The notes under the pieces were generated by a model that was not told the DNA's origin, did not search any database, and saw nothing but the letters and a program-made list of their open reading frames with translations. From NCBI GenBank assembly GCA_012295275.1, contig CM022674.1:2673242-2733241 (forward strand): a stretch of DNA of 60,000 nt, given 5' to 3'. Origin of the DNA: Chrysomallon squamiferum (taxonomy: Eukaryota; Mollusca; Gastropoda; Neomphalida; Peltospiridae). Shown here piece after piece: positions 23,873-37,027 of this stretch. How positions within the stretch are numbered: position 1 is the stretch's first letter; each line of letters begins with the position of its first letter. The translations under genes and the position numbers were made by a program.

Positions 23873-25655
23873 GTAATTAATTAGAACTAATTTTTTACAT
23901 AACTAATTGTTAAAATTGTGTTTTCATGAGTGCTTTTAAATATCATAATATAATATCTCTATTTCAAAAATTGGGACATTTATTAGAACCGTTTTTATTT
24001 GATTATTTTTTTTTGAAATGTTCCAGGAATATTATTATAGAATAAAAATTGAGAATGTTGATACAAACAGACACACAGAGAAAAATAATCAAGTAATATT
24101 TATTTATCAGATATAACAGTGTTGTCACCCTGATTTGAAGTTCTACCCATGTTCATACTTATTTATTCCAAAAATTTAATATTTTAAGAACTTCTTATGG
24201 TACTAAATAAGTAAATATAAAATACTTTAAGAATTAAATTGAAAACAAACAAATATGAATAGTCTATTAAAAATGAGTACACAGAAAACTGAAAATATAA
24301 TATGCATTGGGAAAATTGTTAAGCACTCTGGTAGAGAGAAAATGTTACTTTGAGTGTCTAGATTACATCTGTAGTTAAAGGGTTCACTGGCAACTATTTT
24401 TATTTCTTTTATTCATTATATTGTCATATAATTACCAGTACTATTTAATACTAAAAATATGTCATTCCAAAGTGTGGAGCTGCAGAGTTCATAATACTCA
24501 AGATAACATTTTCAGAGAGAAAGTGTTACATTGAGTCTCTAGATTACATCTGTAGTTAAAGGGTTCACTGGCAACTAAACATTCAGGTGCCTCCAACTCA
24601 TCGCTCCACTTAAATGTTGGGTTTGTCAAATGGTCAACAAATATCATTCTCAGTGCTAAGCTGATTCCACTTCCATTGTATATAAAATGTCCAACTATGA
24701 TCAAATGTGCTCTAGTGGATTCAAAACTGAATTCATGACTGATCAAGGCAGAAGTGTTAAAACACTGTTTTGTACATAGCCTGTTGGAGGTCACTACTTA
24801 ACTGATGACTGTAACTGTACTGAAGCTGATATCCTGTAGGTTTGATATCTTAAATTTATTCCTGTTATCTGCCATCTTTGTGTTTCTCTTGTCCACCATT
24901 GTGCCTTGTTGACACTGAATGACTGAGTTGTGGAGTTAAAGATCCCTGTCAGATACATGAGCAAACTCCAGTTCAAGAAAAACATGCAGACTTGATGCAC
25001 TGGCCTATCAGATTGAAATCAGTTTTAACTGTGTTTCAGAAACAGGCAACATCATTCTGTTGTTAATTATCACAAAGTTGTAATTACTTGTAATTATTTC
25101 AGTGGTTAAATTTTCTCCAGGTGTGTATTTGAGACATTTCCATTCTTATTGTTCATAGCACATAAATAACTGCAGTAAGAATATAATTAAGACTATTCAG
25201 ATATTATCTGTACATTTATTCTGTTTATATATCATAATTCAGTTACAGGATTAAGTGTTACTATTCTGATATTACTCATATAAATCCTGAATAATTTTAA
25301 CTCACCCAAGTATGACTGTTCTACATGTTTTCGGAATTTGTGAATAGTTTTCAAAGAAATGACAGGAAGATTTAAAATCAAATAGTAACTTCATATAAGA
25401 CAAATTTCTATATAATTTATTTAATTGATTTCTGATGTCAACGTGTTCTGAGAATGAAAAATGCATTAAATGGAAAGTTCGTGTCCCAAAACCTAAAATA
25501 ATGTCAGTGCAGTAATTTTCATTGTCTCTTGTTACATTGCTCAGATTTAGTCATTTCCAGTGATTTCTGACAACTGTTCTGTTGATTTATATCATGCATA
25601 TCCATAATGTTTAGATAAATTTGGATCAGCTCTAGTAAATCTGTGTGTATTTCAG

Positions 25656-25776
25656 GTTGAATATGTCCAGTCACAAAAGCAGCAGAACTGCTGAGAAACA
25701 AGGTAATGCAGAGCCAGAACCTGCTGGCAAACCACCACCCCTGAAAAAAGAAGAAAACTATCAATTCCGAAACAAG
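25656..25776 (+). CDS. Array exon copy 4 (121 nt, frame-broken)
   Basis: Relative to other copies one C is missing from the C run and two A are added to the following A run (25738-25748), so the 3' third is out of frame and the exit phase no longer fits. Either a dead copy or homopolymer error. Confidence 0.45.
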
Positions 25777-27561
25777 GTAATTAATTAGAACTAATTTTTT
25801 ACATAACTAATTGTTAAAATTGTGTTTTCATGAGTGCTTTTAAATATCATAATATAATATCTCTATTTCAAAAATTGGGACATTTATTAGAACCGTTTTT
25901 ATCTGATTATGTTTTTTTTTAAATGTTCCAGGAATATTATTATAGAATAAAAATTGAGAATGTTGATACAAACAGACACACAGAGAAAAATAATCAAGTA
26001 ATATTTATTTATCAGATATAACAGTGTTGTCACCCTGATTTGAAGTTCTACCCATGTTCATACTTATTTATTCCAAAAATTTAATATTTTAAGAACTTCT
26101 TATGGTACTAAATAAGTAAATATAAAATACTTTAAGAATTAAATTGAAAACAAACAAATATGAATAGTCTATTAAAAATGAGTACACAGAAAACTGAAAA
26201 TATAATATGCATTGGGAAAATTGTTAAGCACTCTGGTAGAGAGAAAATGTTACTTTGAGTGTCTAGATTACATCTGTAGTTAAAGGGTTCACTGGCAACT
26301 ATTTTTATTTCTTTTATTCATTATATTGTCATATAATTACCAGTACTATTTAATACTAAAAATATGTCATTCCAAAGTGTGGAGCTGCAGAGTTCATAAA
26401 TACTCAAGATAACATTTTCAGAGAGAAAGTGTTACATTGAGTCTCTAGATTACATCTGTAGTTAAAGGGTTCACTGGCAACTAAACATTCAGGTGCCTCC
26501 AACTCATCGCTCCACTTAAATGTTGGGTTTGTCAAATGGTCAACAAATATCATTCTCAGTGCTAAGCTGATTCCACTTCCATTGTATATAAAATGTCCAA
26601 CTATGATCAAATGTGCTCTAGTGGATTCAAAACTGCATTCATGACTGATCAAGGCAGAAGTGTTAAAACACTGTTTTGTACATAGCCTGTTGGAGGTCAC
26701 TACTTAACTGATGACTGTAACTGTACTGAAGCTGATATCCTGTAGGTTTGATATCTTAAATTTATTCCTGTTATCTGCCATCTTTGTGTTTCTCTTGTCC
26801 ACCATTGTGCCTTGTTGACACTGAATGACTGAGTTGTGGAGTTAAAGATCCCTGTCAGATACATGAGCAAACTCCAGTTCAAGAAAAACATGCAGACTTG
26901 ATGCACTGGCCTATCAGATTGAAATCAGTTTTAACTGTGTTTCAGAAACAGGCAACATCATTCTGTTGTTAATTATCACAAAGTTGTAATTACTTGTAAT
27001 TATTTCAGTGGTTAAATTTTCTCCAGGTGTGTATTTGAGACATTTCCATTCTTATTGTTCATAGCACATAAATAACTGCAGTAAGAATATAATTAAGACT
27101 ATTCAGATATTATCTGTACATTTATTCTGTTTATATATCATAATTCAGTTACAGGATTAAGTGTTACTATTCTGATATTACTCATATAAATCCTGAATAA
27201 TTTTAACTCACCCAAGTATGACTGTTCTACATGTTTTTGGAATTTGTGAATAGTTTTCAAAGAAATGACAGGAAGATTTAAAATCAAATAGTAACTTCAT
27301 ATAAGACAAATTTCTATATAATTTATTTAATTGATTTCTGATGTCAACGTGTTCTGAGAATGAAAAATGCATTAAATGGAAAGTTCGTGTCCCGAAACCT
27401 AAAATAATGTCAGTGCAGTAATTTTCATTGTCTCTTGTTACATTGCTCAGATTTAGTCATTTCCAGTGATTTCTGACAACTGTTCTGTTGATTTATATCA
27501 TGCATATCCATAATGTTTAGATAAATTTGGATCAGCTCTAGTAAATCTGTGTGTATTTCAG

Positions 27562-27681
27562 GTTGAATATGTCCAGTCACAAAAGCAGCAGAACTGCTGA
27601 GAAACAAGGTAATGCAGAGCCAGAACCTGCTGGCAAACCACCACCCCCTGAAAAGAAGAAAACTATCAATTCCGAAACAAG
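27562..27681 (+). CDS. Array exon copy 5 (120 nt)
   Basis: Intact; identical splice borders and reading frame to copy 1. Confidence 0.5.
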
Positions 27682-29449
27682 GTAATTAATTAGAACTAAT
27701 TTTTTACATAACTAATTGTTAAAATTGTGTTTTCATGAGTGCTTTTAAATATCATAATATAATATCTCTATTTCAAAAATTGGGACATTTATTAGAACCG
27801 TTTTTATCTGATTATTTTTTTTTTTTTGAAATGTTCCAGGAATATTATTATAGAATAAAAATTGAGAATGTTGATACAAACAGACACACAGAGAAAAAAT
27901 AATCAAGTAATATTTATTTATCAGATATAACAGTGTTGTCACCCTGATTTGAAGTTCTACCCATGTTCATACTTATTTATTCCAAAAATTTAATATTTTA
28001 AGAACTTCTTATGGTACTAAATAAGTAAATATAAAATACTTTAAGAATTAAATTGAAAACAAACAAATATGAATAGTCTATTAAAAATGAGTACACAGAA
28101 AACTGAAAATATAATATGCATTGGGAAAATTGTTAAGCACTCTGGTAGAGAGAAAATGTTACTTTGAGTGTCTAGATTACATCTGTAGTTAAAGGGTTCA
28201 CTGGCAACTATTTTTATTTCTTTTATTCATTATATTGTCATATAATTACCAGTACTATTTAATACTAAAAATATGTCATTCCAAAGTGTGGAGCTGCAGA
28301 GTTCATAAATACTCAAGATAACATTTTCAGAGAGAAAGTGTTACATTGAGTGTCTAGATTACATCTGTAGTTAAAGGGTTCACTGGCAACTAAACATTCA
28401 GGTGCCTCCAACTCATCGCTCCACTTAAAAACAAATGTCATTCTCAGTGCTAAGCTGATTCCACTTCCATTGTATATAAAATGTCCAACTATGATCAAAT
28501 GTGCTCTAGTGGATTCAAAACTGAATTCATGACTGATCAGGGCAGAAGTGTTAAAACACTGTTTTGTACATAGCCTGTTGGAGGTCACTACTTAACTGAT
28601 GACTGTAACTGTACTGAAGCTGATATCCTGTAGGTTTGATATCTTAAATTTATTCCTGTTATCTGCCATCTTTGTGTTTCTCTTGTCCACCATTGTGCCT
28701 TGTTGACACTGAATGACTGAGTTGTGGAGTTAAAGATCCCTGTCAGATACATGAGCAAACTCCAGTTCAAGAAAAACATGCAGACTTGATGCACTGGCCT
28801 ATCAGATTGAAATCAGTTTTAACTGTGTTTCAGAAACAGGCAACATCATTCTGTTGTTAATTATCACAAAGTTGTAATTACTTGTAATTATTTCAGTGGT
28901 TAAATTTTCTCCAGGTGTGTATTTGAGACATTTCCATTCTTATTGTTCATAGCACATAAATAACTGCAGTAAGAATATAATTAAGACTATTCAGATATTA
29001 TCTGTACATTTATTCTGTTTATATATCATAATTCAGTTACAGGATTAAGTGTTACTATTCTGATATTACTCATATAAATCCTGAATAATTTTAACTCACC
29101 CAAGTATGACTGTTCTACATGTTTTTGGAATTTGTGAATAGTTTTCAAAGAAATGACAGGAAGATTTAAAATCAAATAGTAACTTCATATAAGACAAATT
29201 TCTATATAATTTATTTAATTGATTTCTGATGTCAACGTGTTCTGAGAATGAAAAATGCATTAAATGGAAAGTTCGTGTCCCGAAACCTAAAATAATGTCA
29301 GTGCAGTAATTTTCATTGTCTCTTGTTACATTGCTCAGATTTAGTCATTTCCAGTGATTTCTGACAACTGTTCTGTTGATTTATATCATGCATATCCATA
29401 ATGTTTAGATAAATTTGGATCAGCTCTAGTAAATCTGTGTGTATTTCAG

Positions 29450-29569
29450 GTTGAATATGTCCAGTCACAAAAGCAGCAGAACTGCTGAGAAACAAGGTAA
29501 TGCAGAGCCAGAACCTGCTGGCAAACCACCACCCCCTGAAAAGAAGAAAACTATCAATTCCGAAACAAG
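29450..29569 (+). CDS. Array exon copy 6 (120 nt)
   Basis: Intact; identical splice borders and reading frame to copy 1. Confidence 0.5.
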
Positions 29570-31272
29570 GTAATTAATTAGAACTCATTTTTTACATAAC
29601 TAATTGTTAAAATTGTGTTTTCATGAGTGCTTTTAAATATCATAATATAATATCTCTATTTCAAAAATTGGGACATTTATTAGAACCGTTTGTATTTGAT
29701 TTTTTTTTTTTTGAAATGTTCCAGGAATATTATTATAGAATAAAAATTGAGAATGTTGATACAAACAGACACACAGAGAAAAATAATCAAGTAATATTTA
29801 TTTATCAGATATAACAGTGTTGTCACCCTGATTTGAAGTTCTACCCATGTTCATACTTATTTATTCCAAAAATTTAATATTTTAAGAACTTCTTATGTTA
29901 CTAAATAAGTAAATATAAAATACTTTAAGAATTAAATTGAATACAAACAAATATGAATGGTCTATTAAAAATGAGTACACAGGAAAGTGAAAATATAATA
30001 TGCATCTGGAAAATTGTTAAGCACTCTGGTATTGGACATATTTTTATTTCTTTTATTCATTATATTGTCATATAATTACAAGTACTATTTAATACTAAAA
30101 ATATGTCATTCCAAAGTGTGGAGCTGCAGAGTTCATAAATACTCAAGATAACATTTTCAGAGAGAAAGTGTTACATTGAGTGTCTAGATTACATCTGTTG
30201 TTAAAGGGTTCACTGGCAACTAAACATTCAGGTGCCTCCAACTCATCGCTCCACTTAAAAACAAATGTCATTCTCAGTGCTAAGCTGATTCCACTTCCAC
30301 TGTATATAAAATGTCCAACTATGATCAAATGTGCTCTAGTGGATTCAAAACTGAATTCATCACTGATCAGGGCAGAAGTGTTAAAACACTGTTTTGTATG
30401 TAGCCTGTTGGAGGTCACTAATTAACTGTAAGTGTACTGAAGCTTATATCCTGTAGGTTTGATATCTTAAATTTATTCCTGTTATCTGCCATCTTTGTGT
30501 TTCTCTTGTCCACCATTGTGCCTTGTTGACACTGAATGACTGAGTTGTGGAGTTAAAGATCCCTGTCAGATACATGAGCAAACTCCAGTTCAAGAAAAAC
30601 ATGCAGACTTGATGCACTGGTCTATCAGATTGAAATCAGTTTTAACTGTGTTTCAGAAACAGGCAACATCATTCTGTTGTTAATTATCACAAAGTTGTAA
30701 TTACTTGTAATTATTTCAGTGGTTAAATTTTCTCCAGGTGTGTATTTGAGACATTTCCATTCTTATTGTTCATAGCACATAAATAACTGCAGTAAGAATA
30801 TAATTAAGACTATTCAGATATTATCTGTACATTTATTCTGTTTATATATCATAATTCAGTTACAGGATTAAGTGTTACTATTCTGATATTACTCATATAA
30901 ATCCTGAATAATTTTAACTCACCCAAGTATGACTGTTCTACATGTTTTTGGAATTTGTGAATAGTTTTCAAAGAAATGACAGGAAGATTTAAAATCAAAT
31001 AGTAACTTCATATAAGACAAATTTCTATATAATTTATTTAATTGATTTCTGATGTCAACGTGTTCTGAGAATGAAAAATGCATTAAATGGAAAGTTCGTG
31101 TCCCGAAACCTAAAATAATGTCAGTGCAGTAATTTTCATTGTCTCTTGTTACATTGCTCAGATTTAGTCATTTCCAGTGATTTCTGACAACTGTTCTGTT
31201 GATTTATATCATGCATATCCATAATGTTTAGATAAATTTGGATCAGCTCTAGTAAATCTGTGTGTATTTCAG

Positions 31273-31392
31273 GTTGAATATGTCCAGTCACAAAAGCAGC
31301 AGAACTGCTGAGAAACAAGGTAATGCAGAGCCAGAACCTGCTGGCAAACCACCACCCCCTGAAAAGAAGAAAACTATCAATTCCGAAACAAG
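31273..31392 (+). CDS. Array exon copy 7 (120 nt)
   Basis: Intact. Lies at the end of a unit of the second subtype (first internal repeat missing). Confidence 0.5.
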
Positions 31393-33149
31393 GTAATTAA
31401 TTAGAACTAATTTTTTACATAACTAATTGTTAAAATTGTGTTTTCATGAGTGCTTTTAAATATCATAATATAATATCTCTATTTCAAAAATTGGGACATT
31501 TATTAGAACCGTTTTTATCTGATTATTTTTTTTTTGAAATGTTCCAGGAATATTATTATAGAATAAAAATTGAGAATGTTGATACAAACAGACACACAGA
31601 GAAAAATAATCAAGTAATATTTATTTATCAGATATAACAGTGTTGTCACCCTGATTTGAAGTTCTACCCATGTTCATACTTATTTATTCCAAAAATTTAA
31701 TATTTTAAGAACTTCTTATGGTACTAAATAAGTAAATATAAAATACTTTAAGAATTAAATTGAAAACAAACAAATATGAATAGTCTATTAAAAATGAGTA
31801 CACAGAAAACTGAAAATATAATATGCATTGGGAAAATTGTTAAGCACTCTGGTAGAGAGAAAATGTTACTTTGAGTGTCTAGATTACATCTGTAGTTAAA
31901 GGGTTCACTGGCAACTATTTTTATTTCTTTTATTCATTATATTGTCATATAATTACCAGTACTATTTAATACTAAAAATATGTCATTCCAAAGTGTGGAG
32001 CTGCAGAGTTCATAAATACTCAAGATAACATTTTCAGAGAGAAAGTGTTACATTGAGTGTCTAGATTACATCTGTAGTTAAAGGGTTCACTGGCAACTAA
32101 ACATTCAGGTGCCTCCAACTCATCGCTCCACTTAAAAACAAATGTCATTCTCAGTGTTAAGCTGATTCCACTTCCATTGTATATAAAATGTCCAACTATG
32201 ATCAAATGTGCTCTAGTGGATTCAAAACTGCATTCATGACTGATCAGGGCAAAAGTGTTAAAACACTGTTTTGTATGTAGCCTGTTGGAGGTCACTAATT
32301 AACTGTAAGTGTACTGAAGCTTATATCCTGTAGGTTTGATATCTTAAATTTATTCCTGTTATCTGCCATCTTTGTGTTTCTCTTGTCCACCATTGTGCCT
32401 TGTTGACACTGAATGACTGAGTTGTGGAGTTAAAGATCCCTGTCAGATACATGAGCAAACTCCAGTTCAAGAAAAACATGCAGACTTGATGCACTGGCCT
32501 ATCAGATTGAAATCAGTTTTAACTGTGTTTCAGAAACAGGCAACATCATTCTGTTGTTAATTATCACAAAGTTGTAATTACTTGTAATTATTTCAGTGGT
32601 TAAATTTTCTCCAGGTGTGTATTTGAGACATTTCCATTCTTATTGTTCATAGCACATAAATAACTGCAGTAAGAATATAATTAAGACTATTCAGATATTA
32701 TCTGTACATTTATTCTGTTTATATATCATAATTCAGTTACAGGATTAAGTGTTACTATTCTGATATTACTCATATAAATCCTGAATAATTTTAACTCACC
32801 CAAGTATGACTGTTCTACATGTTTTTGGAATTTGTGAATAGTTTTCAAAGAAATGACAGGAAGATTTAAAATCAAATAGTAACTTCATATAAGACAAATT
32901 TCTATATAATTTATTTAATTGATTTCTGATGTCAACGTGTTCTGAGAATGAAAAATGCATTAAATGGAAAGTTCGTGTCCCGAAACCTAAAATAATGTCA
33001 GTGCAGTAATTTTCATTGTCTCTTGTTACATTGCTCAGATTTAGTCATTTCCAGTGATTTCTGACAACTGTTCTGTTGATTTATATCATGCATATCCATA
33101 ATGTTTAGATAAATTTGGATCAGCTCTAGTAAATCTGTGTGTATTTCAG

Positions 33150-33269
33150 GTTGAATATGTCCAGTCACAAAAGCAGCAGAACTGCTGAGAAACAAGGTAA
33201 TGCAGAGCCAGAACCTGCTGGCAAACCACCACCCCCTGAAAAGAAGAAAACTATCAATTCCGAAACAAG
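33150..33269 (+). CDS. Array exon copy 8 (120 nt), last before the gene body
   Basis: Intact. Its AG overhang plus the first base of the exon at 35594 forms AGC (Ser), so it joins in phase to the STAND-ankyrin gene body across an intron of about 2.3 kb. Confidence 0.55.
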
Positions 33270-34440
33270 GTAATTAATTAGAACTAATTTTTTACATAAC
33301 TAATTGTTAAAATTGTGTTTTCATGAGTTCTTTTAAATATCATAATATAATATCTCTATTTCAAAAATTGGGACATTTATTAGAACCGTTTGTATTTTTT
33401 TTTTTTTTTTTTTAAATGTTCCAGGAATATTATTATAGAATAAAAATTGAGAATGTTGATACAAACAGACACACAGAGAAAAATAATCAAGTAATATTTA
33501 TTTATCAGATATAACAGTGTTGTCACCCTGATTTGAAGTTCTACCCATGTTCATACTTATTTATTCCAAAAATTTAATATTTTAAGAACTTCTTATGTTA
33601 CTAAATAAGTAAATATAAAATACTTTAAGAATTAAATTGAAAACAAACAAATATGAATGGTCTATTAAAAATGAGTACACAGGAAACTGAAAATATAATA
33701 TGCATCTGGAAAATTGTTAAGCACTCTGGTATTGGACATATTTTTATTTCTTTTATTCATTATATTGTCATATAATTACCAGTACTATTTAATACTAAAA
33801 ATATGTCATTCCAAAGTGTGGAGCTGCAGAGTTCATAAATACTCAAGATAACATTTTCAGAGAGAAAGTGTTACATTGAGTGTCTAGATTACATCTGTAG
33901 TTAAAGGGTTCACTGGCAACTAAACATTCAGGTGCCTCCAACTCATCGCTCCACTTAAAAATTGGGTTTGTCAAATGGTCAACAAATGTCATTCTCAGTG
34001 CTAAGCTGATTCCACTTCCACTGTATATAAAATGTCCAACTATGATCAAATGTGCTCTAGTGGATTCAAAACTGAATTCATGACTGATCAGGGCAGAAGT
34101 GTTAAAACACTGTTTTGTATGTAGCCTGTTGGAGGTCACTAATTAACTGTAAGTGTACTGAAGCTTATATCCTGTAGGTTTGATATCTTAAATTTATTCC
34201 TGTTATCTGCCATCTTTGTGTTTCTCTTGTCCACCATTGTGCCTTGTTGACACTGAATGACTGAGTTGTGGAGTTAAAGATCCCTGTCAGATACATGAGC
34301 AAACTCCAGTTCAAGAAAAACATGCAGACTTGATGCACTGGCCTATCAGATTGAAATCAGTTTTAACTGTGTTTCAGAAACAGGCAACATCATTCTGTTG
34401 TTAATTATCACAAAGTTGTAATTACTTGTAATTATTTCAG

Positions 34441-34560
34441 TGCTTAAATTTTCTCCAGGTGTATATTTGTGAAATTTCCATTTTTATTGTTTATATTACA
34501 TAATTTACTACAATCAGAGTATAACTAAAACTATTCCGATATTATCTTTACATTTTGTTT
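34441..34560. other. Diverged end of the array
   Basis: Homology to the array units fades here: related words persist (TATTATCTTTACATTT, AGAGTATAACTAAAAC), so an older, diverged part of a unit may continue into this stretch. Confidence 0.5.
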
Positions 34561-35060
34561 ATATTATTTAATGCAAATGTCAAAATATTTGTTACAAAAC
34601 TGATATATAACTTAGTACACTATTGTGATAATCATTATATTTACTACAAAAGAAAAATGTTACTTTATATAACTATTCTGATAATTAGTGCATTTACTAC
34701 AAAGCTAAGATACAGCTTAGAATAACTGATAGTTATTACATTTATTACAAAATTAATATAATCTTAGCCTAGCTATTGTGATTATTATATTTACTATAAA
34801 ATTACTATATAATTTAGAATAATTATTATGTTGATTACAAAACTAATATATATATATATCTTAGAATAGCTACTGTGATAATTACATTTAGTACAAACCT
34901 AAGATATAACTTAGAATAACTATTATGATAATTATTACATTCACTACAAAACTAAGATAATATAAGTTAATATAACTATTCTAATAGTTATAATATTTAC
35001 AACAAAACTAAAGTATGTCATTGTATGACTATTGTGATAATTATTTAGTACTGCAGTTTA
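34561..35060. repeat. Degenerate ~50-60-base minisatellite
   Basis: Eight or so imperfect copies of a unit like TACAAAACTAAGATATAACT / TAGAATAACTATTGTGATAA / TTATTACATTTAC, with variable spacing. It sits in the intron between the array and the exon at 35594. Confidence 0.7.
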
Positions 35061-35593
35061 AGAAACATCCCACAAATGTTTTTGTGATAATTATCACTTG
35101 ATTGTTATAAAATATTTCGAATGAACTGATTCTAATATGAATATGAGTAATTAATTACAACAATATTAAGTTTGACATTAACAGGGTAGCAGTAATTACA
35201 TTTTCATGATTTTTTACATAACAGTCTAACATCACTATTTACAAAATGATGATATTTAGTAAAACCATTTTCATTTTACTATTTTTAAATATTTTCATTA
35301 ATATATTTATAGAACAAAAGTTGAGAATTCTGACTGAGCTGTTTCACATTAGTACTGGTCAGCAACTGATATGTAAAATAGTATGCACTGTCTGTGGGTA
35401 GGTGTAAATGACATATCACTTGTTGTTAATAAGAAAGAGTAGACTTATGAGGAGGTGGCAGTGGGTTTCTTCTCTTTTTTTTTTGTTATCAGAATTTTAT
35501 TGAAATACGTGTCTGTCCCCATATAACAGTGAGTACAATGTGTTAAATAAAACATTTGTTTTCTTTCATAAATAATTATATTATCTTTTACAG
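35061..35593. other. Intron sequence
   Basis: AT-rich intron 5' of the exon at 35594, ending in TTTTACAG. No other feature seen. Confidence 0.5.
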
Positions 35594-35667
35594 CTCAGCC
35601 ATTATGGATGTCAGAGAAGAGAGTTCAGAAAATTCATCTGATTTAACAGTTGCATCTTCCTCAGACA
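35594..35667 (+). CDS. STAND-ankyrin gene, small exon a
   Basis: Acceptor CTTTTACAG, donor GAC A|GTATGA. Enters in the phase left by the array exon and exits in phase 1. It encodes a short acidic, Ser-rich segment (MDVREESSENSSDLTVASSS). The internal ATG at 35604 is an alternative start if the array exons are not used. Confidence 0.55.
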
Positions 35668-35727
35668 GTATGAAAAAAAATGATTAATATCTTTAATAAT
35701 GAAGTATTTCAAATCCTGTTTACTTTT

Positions 35728-35759
<32 letters not shown>

Positions 35760-36047
35760 CCTTTTTTTAGTTATGCTTTGTAAAGCAAGACATTTTTGTT
35801 TTATATTCATAATAAATTAACAGTCAAAGATTTTGGTTTGGTTTTTGTTAGAAAATACACATTTATTATTACTTGATTATTTTATGCACAATTAGTTAAC
35901 AATTTTATTGTTATATTCAGAAATACTGTTCAGACAGATTTTGTTAAAACTGTACACTGCCATATCTCTGCATGCACATAAAATGTGTTTAGAAATAATA
36001 TTTAGAAATTGTTAATTTAAATAATTTCTTTTCCTCCACTGACAAAG
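35668..36047. other. Intron with long T run
   Basis: A T run of about 30 bases at 35730-35759; otherwise plain AT-rich intron. Confidence 0.5.
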
Positions 36048-36158
36048 ATACTGGAAGATCACAACCAGTGGTAGAACACAATGTAAATATCAGCACAGTT
36101 CAGAAGGCTGTGTCTAACAACAGGAATGTTGTGTTTGGAAATCAAGTTACTAAAATCA
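36048..36158 (+). CDS. STAND-ankyrin gene, exon b with amyloid-motif-like stretch
   Basis: 111 nt, phase 1-1, acceptor ACAAAG, donor ATC A|GTAAGT. It ends with NNRNVVFGNQVTKI (36125-36157 covers RNVVFGNQVTKI apart from the first residue). The hydrophobic-x-hydrophobic-G-N-x-hydrophobic core resembles RHIM / HET-s-type amyloid signalling motifs, which occur N-terminal to STAND NTPases in fungi and some animals. This is a pattern-level resemblance only. Confidence 0.5.
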
Positions 36159-36748
36159 GTAAGTTAAAAACTGAAAGTTTCCTTTCCTCTACCTTCTTAA
36201 TAAATAAGTGAATACACGTCGCAGTAGTCATTAGTATTTTTCTGTCAGACACTGTGACCAGAAGAACATAGAAACATGCACATACATGTATAGACATAAT
36301 ACATACAAACATATGTACATGTATACTCAATTAACGTATACACAGAAGACATACGTACACACACATAAACATGCAGACATGCATTAGACACGCACACACA
36401 TATTCAGAGACAGATTATCTTCTTAAACTATTAATATATATGCCTGTCATTATTATTGCCTGTAAATATTGAAATATGGTCCAAGGTACAATAACAACAA
36501 CAACAACATTAATAATAATACCAACAATATCAATAAATAAATAACATCAGTGATAAGAAACTAGAACAGTAGATTTGACAATAGGATGAATAATTATAAT
36601 AAATGAATAACAAAAAATAAAATTCTAATAATTTTATATATTTAGTGTTTCACGAATAAAGTGCAGTGTAGTTGTACACATCCCTTTAATCATTCTCTTT
36701 TATTCATCATCAATATAAACTTATTTGTTTTATTTTTTATTATTTCAG
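36159..36748. other. Intron
   Basis: AT-rich intron with ACAT/ACAC-rich DNA (36270-36400) and a short AAC/AAT microsatellite near 36489-36540. The next exon's acceptor is TATTTCAG. Confidence 0.5.
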
Positions 36749-36781
36749 CAAAGACTGATGGACGAGCATCCAATATCAAAG
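36749..36781 (+). CDS. STAND-ankyrin gene, micro-exon c (33 nt)
   Basis: Eleven codons, phase 1-1, acceptor TTATTTCAG, donor AAA G|GTATTT; encodes TKTDGRASNIK with its split codons. Phase fits exons on both sides. The intron that follows is 36782-37027. Confidence 0.5.
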
Positions 36782-37027
36782 GTATTTTTATATTTTCTTA
36801 AATTATTATTTGTACAATTTTCAAGGACGTTCATAAATAAAAGATAATCTTATTATCTTCATTAAACTCTGATGAACTAAAATTGTGACAAAAAATTCCT
36901 GCATCATTTTAAAACCTTCACATCTGATGACAACTTAAAAATAATATTATTTATAGTTAAATGATAAAATATGTTGAAAACAGTTACCAATAAATTTTAA
37001 TTTTTTTTTTTAAATGTTGTGATACAG

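Larger units (their letters stand above)
18352..34440 (+). repeat. Tandem array of nine ~1.9-kb units, eight carrying a coding exon
   Basis: Anchored on GTTGATACAAACAGAC, units start at 18352, 20261, 22169, 24057, 25962, 27870, 29755, 31578 and 33465: periods 1909, 1908, 1888, 1905, 1908, 1885, 1823 and 1887. Units are nearly identical, so the expansion is recent. Each of the first eight ends with a TTTCAG-bordered exon and about 180 bases of intron; the ninth stops near 34440 without the exon. Within most units a block of about 65 bases (TTACATCTGTAGTTAAAGGG) occurs twice, about 190 bases apart; units 7 and 9 lack the first copy. Minus-strand frames of 91-98 and 68 codons recur in the units because of sequence identity and are not annotated as genes. 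Confidence 0.95.

Noticed and set aside
18797-34139. Recurrent minus-strand frames of 91-98 and 68 codons in most array units
   Set aside because: They recur because the units are nearly identical. They begin at alternative start codons or lack splice context, many differences between copies change amino acids, and the plus strand has the convincing exon. The 21-base in-frame deletion is curious but could be chance. A dN/dS test would decide.
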